A stretch of DNA of 9,809 nucleotides from DAISJM01 sp036821485. GTDB lineage: Bacteria; Verrucomicrobiota; Kiritimatiellia; CAIQIC01; JAGNIJ01. Positions 6,945 to 9,809 of this stretch are shown piece after piece. The notes beneath the pieces were generated by a model, which saw nothing but the letters and a program-made list of their open reading frames with translations, did no database searches and had not been told where the DNA came from. Numbering within the stretch: the first letter of the stretch is position 1; every line of letters begins with the position of its first letter. The stretch is from the NCBI GenBank assembly GCA_036821485.1, contig DAISJM010000080.1:1-9809 (forward strand). Reading direction: 5' to 3'. Made by a program: the position numbers and the translations under genes.

Positions 6945-7487
6945 CTACAATGGCGTAGCATATTCCCGGTAGAAAACCGTTCCCCTTCTAAACTTACCTG
7001 TTTTGACCTGATCTCTCTTGTCGCCCGGCCACACTTCCAGACGCACATACTTTGTCTGGCTGGCAGGCCCGTCGCCGTACTCCAATGTATAGGTGAACGA
7101 AGCCACCTCGTACTTTTCAATAGCCCAGAAGGCACCCCCTTGGTCGCCATACCAGAATGGAATCCAAGGGAAATACCCAGGGTCGTTGGCTTCGCGTTCT
7201 TTGATACGAGGCTGACTATTATCTAATATACCGTCAACGGCATGAGTCATCGTAATACTCATTCCATCGAAGTCATCAAGACTCCATGAGTTGGTATTCG
7301 CCTCAATGGCTGTGAAAACATAGCTGGCGAAACACGCCACTTCACCCGCCTCAGTGGAGCGTCGCCCCGCATCCAACGCCTGCGGAAACAGAGCAAACAC
7401 GGTCATGACACCCATCGCTACGACAAGGATCGCCAAGGATACCTCGACCAGCGAAAAACCTGCCTTAGATGTTTGGATCGCCGTCAT
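6945..7487 (-). CDS. GspI/PilV-like minor pseudopilin
   Basis: A 180-residue protein whose ATG at 7487 lies 23 nt inside the end of the GspH-like gene, suggesting translational coupling; no clear ribosome binding site is seen. The leader MTAIQTSKAG is followed by FSLVEVSLAILVVAMGVMTV: a classic class III signal with Gly at -1 and Glu at +5. The segment after the helix (ALFPQALDAGRRSTEAGEVA) resembles PilV/GspI-type proteins and, from memory, Verru_Chthon cassette protein B. The soluble part holds WYGDQGGAFW and a terminal strand pattern TKYVRLEVWPG. GspI is the likely initiator of pseudopilus assembly together with GspJ. Length fits the family's upper range. Confidence 0.87.
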   Translation of the reverse strand: MTAIQTSKAGFSLVEVSLAILVVAMGVMTVFALFPQALDAGRRSTEAGEVACFASYVFTAIEANTNSWSLDDFDGMSITMTHAVDGILDNSQPRIKEREANDPGYFPWIPFWYGDQGGAFWAIEKYEVASFTYTLEYGDGPASQTKYVRLEVWPGDKRDQVKTGKFRRGTVFYREYATPL

Positions 7488-8301
7488 AGAGCACGCTTAT
7501 CTGCCCAGTCAAACCACGGACCATAACGGTATTTGTCAACCCCGCCACATGCGTAATAGCGCTCATCGTACCCGAGTCCGTCCTCACATCGAAGTAGCGA
7601 GAACTGGTAAGCGGTATCTTGATGTCTACGCCAGGTCCCCACCCGGTGCTGCCGAAGAAATAGGCCCGCCCATTGGGCCTGAACTGGATTGCAGGCATGC
7701 GCACAGGATTGGCACTGGGAGGGAAAGGGAAGACGGTCTCTGCCCCGGGACTATAACTTTTCAGCACGTCCTGATTAGATTTCCCACCTGTGCGGTCTGC
7801 AAACGTCACCCCCTTGGGCAGATAACGCCAATCTGCAATGTAGTAAAAGCCATCGGTCTTGTTGCTTGCAATGGCCGCATACGAGCGCAACGCTCTGTCG
7901 ACATCTGTGCCTGTGTAGGCCGTGACAGTACTTACACTCGGAAACACCACGTACACGGTCTCGCGATGCGTCACGGCGTACTGCCTCGCCAACCGCAGCG
8001 TCGTGGTCAGCGGGGCAATCGATGTACTCAGGCCCTTCCGCGTAAACGTCTCCAGTGACGGCACCGCCACAATGAACAAGATCGTCATGATCGCAATGAC
8101 GGCCAACAGTTCGACCAGCGTGAAACCACGCCTGCTCACTGCAGGCAGTTCGACCGGATCACAAGCCCGCCTGCTCACTGCGGGCAGTTCGACCGGATCA
8201 CAAGCCCGCTTGCTCACTGCAGGCAGTTCGACCAGCGTGAAGGCCTCTCGGCTCCCACATTCTGTCTGCTGCGTCCTGCGTTCTATGTTCTTCCCCATCA
8301 T
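7465..8301 (-). CDS. GspH/FimT-like minor pseudopilin with expanded leader
   Basis: A 278-residue protein. I chose ATG 8301 because it overlaps the preceding TGA as ATGA; an in-frame codon at 8361 lies well inside the upstream gene and is unlikely. The leader is about 59 residues, far longer than usual, because three 39-bp in-frame repeats follow the first FTLVEL (residues 21-26). The site next to the mature protein is SRRG before FTLVELLAVI (from residue 60), with helix to ~80. The soluble part has GspH traits: TLRLARQYAVTHRETVYVVF (~102-120), IQFRPNGRAYFF (~206-217) and a terminal GLTGQISVLY strand. Known GspH/FimT proteins are minor pseudopilins; from memory this also resembles Verru_Chthon cassette protein D. 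The two middle repeats carry CDPVEL instead of FTLVEL and so should not be processing sites. Confidence 0.87.
   Translation of the reverse strand: MMGKNIERRTQQTECGSREAFTLVELPAVSKRACDPVELPAVSRRACDPVELPAVSRRGFTLVELLAVIAIMTILFIVAVPSLETFTRKGLSTSIAPLTTTLRLARQYAVTHRETVYVVFPSVSTVTAYTGTDVDRALRSYAAIASNKTDGFYYIADWRYLPKGVTFADRTGGKSNQDVLKSYSPGAETVFPFPPSANPVRMPAIQFRPNGRAYFFGSTGWGPGVDIKIPLTSSRYFDVRTDSGTMSAITHVAGLTNTVMVRGLTGQISVLYDGDPNI
8107..8250 (-). repeat. 39-bp in-frame tandem repeat duplicating the prepilin processing motif
   Basis: Three head-to-tail units of exactly 39 bp (8107-8145, 8146-8184, 8185-8223) are followed by a partial fourth (from 8224), all beginning CAGTTCGACC on the plus strand. On the coding strand each unit translates as PAVS(K/R)R(A/G) plus a hexamer ending VEL. 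The unit nearest the mature protein gives GFTLVEL; the two others give ACDPVEL. Each unit contains a small stem: CCTGC/GCAGG at 8131-8145 and GCCCGC/GCGGGC at 8165-8185. Having no unique spacers, the array is not a CRISPR. It lies wholly inside the sequence expected to be removed or processed by prepilin peptidase. Confidence 0.92.
8256..8290 (-). repeat. Degenerate heptanucleotide repeat in the GspH-like leader
   Basis: Five consecutive 7-base units on the coding strand, GAACATA, GAACGCA, GGACGCA, GCAGACA and GAATGTG, encode most of the first part of the leader (NIERRTQQTEC). The units match a GAACGCA-like consensus only loosely, so the assignment is moderate. Confidence 0.45.
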
Positions 8302-9026
8302 TCCCAACTCTTTGCGTTGTCCTGCATGGTCGTCGCAATGCCATCCGCCCCGGGCGACCAAGCTATTACGCTGTCGAATACGGCCACACCCAGCCGACTT
8401 GTGATCACACCATCGTCATTCAAATCAAAGAGAATCATGTTCGTCTGGCCCCACGGATCCACCAATGCATATGTATGATCTATGGATTCCTTGTCGAATT
8501 CGAAGAACGTGATGCGCTTGGGATTATATCTCTTAACAGAAGTTTCGTCGCCGCTTAGATGGCCCATATCATCATAAAGGCTTGGGCTCAGCAGCATCAC
8601 GAGATTGGAATTCATCGGTATGCCATAGGAACCATTTGCGCCCTCTCTTGCCAACAGTGTGCTTTGCCCCATACAATAGCTGTTGGAGACTGGCCATTTG
8701 CCGTATTCGTTGTAGTAATTCTTCCACGCGGTCGCAAGCGCCTTGACCTGCGCCTGCGCCTTCGTCTGCTCGCCCTTCTTCAACACGGAATTGATCGCGG
8801 GCAGGAGAATCGCCGCCAACAGGGCAATGATGCCGATCACCACGAGCAGTTCGACCAGCGTGAAACCACGCTTGCTCACTACAGGCAACTCAACCAGCGT
8901 AAACGCAGCCCGAACTCGTGGCGTTGGCAGGGCGAACCCCTGGTCGCCGTAGGCGCCGCCTTCGGCGGGTAAACCTCCGGGTGAGCCGCTGCCCTGCATC
9001 CTCAATCTCTGGGTGCGACAGTTCAT
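8298..9026 (-). CDS. GspG-like major pseudopilin, copy nearest GspH, with duplicated processing site
   Basis: A 242-residue protein. ATG 9026 lies 5 nt after the preceding stop, with GGAGGGG somewhat far upstream; a longer in-frame reading to 9236 would overlap the upstream gene by some 200 nt and was rejected. The leader spans about 54 residues: an inverted-repeat-bounded Gly-rich stretch, then RAA before a first FTLVEL (42-47), then PVVSKRG and a second FTLVELLVVIGIIALLAAI. The helix is followed by the GspG-type heptad region (KAQAQVKALATAWKNYYNEY), KWP at 110-112, a KRITFFEF strand, DPWGQ at 190-194, DLNDDG and WSPGADGI, ending KSWE. DPWG and the Gly/Asp-rich loop are GspG hallmarks linked to calcium binding in known homologues. 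It would form shaft subunits of the pseudopilus. The TGA overlaps the next start. Confidence 0.88.
   Translation of the reverse strand: MNCRTQRLRMQGSGSPGGLPAEGGAYGDQGFALPTPRVRAAFTLVELPVVSKRGFTLVELLVVIGIIALLAAILLPAINSVLKKGEQTKAQAQVKALATAWKNYYNEYGKWPVSNSYCMGQSTLLAREGANGSYGIPMNSNLVMLLSPSLYDDMGHLSGDETSVKRYNPKRITFFEFDKESIDHTYALVDPWGQTNMILFDLNDDGVITSRLGVAVFDSVIAWSPGADGIATTMQDNAKSWE
8847..8903 (-). repeat. Single 39-bp processing-site cassette in the GspG-like leader
   Basis: One full unit (8847-8885) equals the 8107-8145 unit of the downstream gene at 37 of 39 bases, while sequence on its mature-protein side diverges at once. It encodes PVVSKRG plus FTLVEL. The adjacent outer copy of FTLVEL (8886-8903) differs from the cassette copy at four of 18 bases, all synonymous. 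Confidence 0.9.
8927..8997. repeat. 71-bp inverted-repeat-bounded segment in the GspG-like leader
   Basis: The segment is bounded by GCAGGGC (8927-8933) and GCCCTGC (8991-8997) and contains a further CCGCC/GGCGG stem near 8957-8970. On the coding strand it reads as a Gly/Pro-rich string (QGSGSPGGLPAEGGAYGDQG and a few more residues) with no resemblance to pilin leaders, which suggests an insertion that kept the frame. Confidence 0.5.
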
Positions 9027-9031
9027 GCCTA

Positions 9032-9706
9032 TTATTCTATCCCCTCCGGCACCATCATGAATCCATTGGTCGTGGTATACGGCCCAGGCCCATAGGAACA
9101 GACCGCTACTGACACTCCTCTCTTCCACCACCCCTTCCCATCGGGACGGCTTGGCGCGGGAGGACTCGGCATTTTCGAGAAGTAGCACTGGTTGTCGTAG
9201 TCTGTGTCCATGCAAATCACATACGGGTTGCCCCAAGGATCCAGATAGTATCCCTCTTCCTTATCATATCTCAAATTCCTGTAATCGGTCCCAGAGAGTG
9301 AACTCTCCGGCACATCCAGGAATACAATCCGACGAGGGTTGTTGGTAAGCCCGACATTCCCCTGCGCGTCCACGCTCCGAAGAATGTTCATGACTACGTT
9401 CTGTTGCTTCGCCACAGCCACGATGTCTTTACCGCCATAGTCTATGTCAGGCCAGCCGTTACCATCCGGCGTCGGCATCTTGCTGTACTCGGCGTAGTAG
9501 GCCTTAATCGCCGCAACGATGTGATTCATCTCCTGCCTGGCCCGGGTGATCTCTGCACGCTTGATGCCCTGGTTGATCGCCGGAAACAGAATCGCAGCCA
9601 ATATCCCAACAATCGCAATCACCACCAACAGCTCGACCAGCGTGAACGCGTTATCCCTTGCCCCTTGCCTCTTGCCCTCTTTACCTTCTGACATCTTGCT
9701 CTTCAC
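9032..9706 (-). CDS. GspG-like major pseudopilin, upstream copy
   Basis: A 224-residue protein starting at GTG 9706 with AAGGA a few bases upstream; ATG 9694 (residue 5) is a possible alternative. The 20-residue leader, basic and repeat-derived (EGKEGKRQGARDNA), precedes FTLVELLVVIAIVGILAAIL with Ala at -1 and Glu at +5. Then come the helical region (RARQEMNHIVAAIKAYYAEY), KMP at 76-78, NPRRIVFLDVP (~122-132), DPWGNPY at 156-162 and a terminal SYGPGPY, all GspG-like. An apparent insert of about 30 residues (SKMPSPPAPSRPDGKGWW) lies between DPWG and the final Gly loop. Compared with the next gene it lacks the 39-bp cassette. It is probably a shaft pseudopilin; with two or three GspG-like genes in a row, one may instead be a specialised variant. 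Confidence 0.88.
   Translation of the reverse strand: MKSKMSEGKEGKRQGARDNAFTLVELLVVIAIVGILAAILFPAINQGIKRAEITRARQEMNHIVAAIKAYYAEYSKMPTPDGNGWPDIDYGGKDIVAVAKQQNVVMNILRSVDAQGNVGLTNNPRRIVFLDVPESSLSGTDYRNLRYDKEEGYYLDPWGNPYVICMDTDYDNQCYFSKMPSPPAPSRPDGKGWWKRGVSVAVCSYGPGPYTTTNGFMMVPEGIE
9654..9681 (-). repeat. Heptanucleotide tandem repeat encoding a pilin leader
   Basis: On the plus strand, units TCCCTTG, CCCCTTG, CCTCTTG and CCCTCTT follow one another. They code on the minus strand for the GKRQGAR part of the GspG-like leader. A 7-base period is not a multiple of three, so the peptide repeats only every 21 bases. Confidence 0.6.
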
Positions 9707-9741
9707 GATTTCCTTCTTCTGCTCACCCGTCTTCGTCCCAA

Positions 9742-9765
9742 CTCCCTGCTCCTTGCTCCCTGCTC
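9742..9765. repeat. Heptanucleotide tandem repeat upstream of the GspG-like gene
   Basis: Units CTCCCTG, CTCCTTG and CTCCCTG plus CTC fill most of the 70-nt gap between two pseudopilin genes. They lie about 35 nt upstream of the start codon and are too far to act as a ribosome binding site, although the coding strand is purine-rich here. Confidence 0.6.
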
Positions 9766-9776
9766 AATTCCCCACC

Positions 9777-9809
9777 TCATTCCCACGACTTCAGAAAACT
9801 GTTCGACGC
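9777..9809 (-). CDS. 3' end of a further pseudopilin-like gene (partial)
   Basis: Only ten codons and a TGA are inside the window: ASNSFLKSWE. The ending KSWE followed by TGA is the same as that of the GspG-like gene at 9026-8298, and the frame lies directly upstream of the operon on the same strand. I infer a third GspG-like gene; so short a match could be chance. Confidence 0.45.
   Translation of the reverse strand, partial: ASNSFLKSWE

Noticed and set aside
8107..8250. CRISPR array
   Set aside because: Repeats are directly contiguous with no unique spacers, and they keep frame within a pilin leader.
8302..8361. Longer start for the GspH-like gene
   Set aside because: ATG 8301 overlaps the preceding TGA as ATGA, a usual coupling; the extension reads through the end of the upstream gene.
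9027..9236. Longer start for the second GspG-like gene
   Set aside because: It would overlap the preceding gene by about 200 nt; ATG 9026 gives a 5-nt spacing in keeping with the operon.

Overview
The window looks like part of a chromosome from a PVC-group bacterium (Kiritimatiellota, Verrucomicrobiota or Lentisphaerota-like), probably a moderately GC-rich environmental lineage. The basis is the style of the proteins (AFTLVELL pseudopilins in tandem, a giant GspK-like protein, a lamin-tail-domain surface protein) and intergenic DNA packed with short dispersed repeats. The taxonomic call is inference; there is no rRNA or marker gene. No tRNA, rRNA, CRISPR array, transposase or complete insertion sequence was seen.

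Layout. Positions 2-2746 (+) hold the 3' part of a large secreted or surface beta-rich modular protein: a CBM-like end, three tandem ~140-158-residue modules, an Ig-like segment, a lamin-tail domain and a C-terminal beta domain. Positions 2747-3646 form a 900-bp gap between convergent genes. It has no convincing gene and is a mosaic of several dispersed repeat families, including a 227-bp nested inverted-repeat element (3374-3600). Positions 9809-3647 on the minus strand carry one tightly packed operon of pseudopilins, in transcription order: the last codons of a GspG-like gene, GspG-like (9706-9032), GspG-like (9026-8298), GspH/FimT-like (8301-7465), GspI/PilV-like (7487-6945), GspJ-like (6932-6042) and an oversized GspK-like protein (6025-3647). 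Gaps are 5, -4, -23, 12 and 16 nt. This is the G-H-I-J-K order of a type II secretion (or type IV pilus-like) pseudopilus. From memory, the last four also resemble the four-gene Verru_Chthon cassette of Verrucomicrobia. GspG-like proteins would build the shaft, and H/I/J/K would form the initiating tip. The modular protein could be a client of such a secretion system, but nothing in the sequence proves it.

The most striking signal is in the prepilin leaders. Two neighbouring genes carry a 39-bp (13-codon) cassette inserted in frame exactly after the FTLVEL processing motif. Each full cassette encodes PxVS(K/R)R(G/A) followed by a new motif, so the prepilin peptidase site is duplicated. The GspH-like gene has three head-to-tail units, two of which are a variant encoding CDP in place of FTL; the GspG-like gene has one. 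The unit is 37/39 identical between the two genes although the flanking DNA differs. The site next to the mature protein has Gly at -1, whereas the outer (presumably original) sites have Ala. The same leaders also hold heptanucleotide tandem repeats and a 71-bp inverted-repeat-bounded segment. I interpret the cleaved leader as a tolerated landing zone for small repeat elements whose translation product is discarded on prepilin processing.
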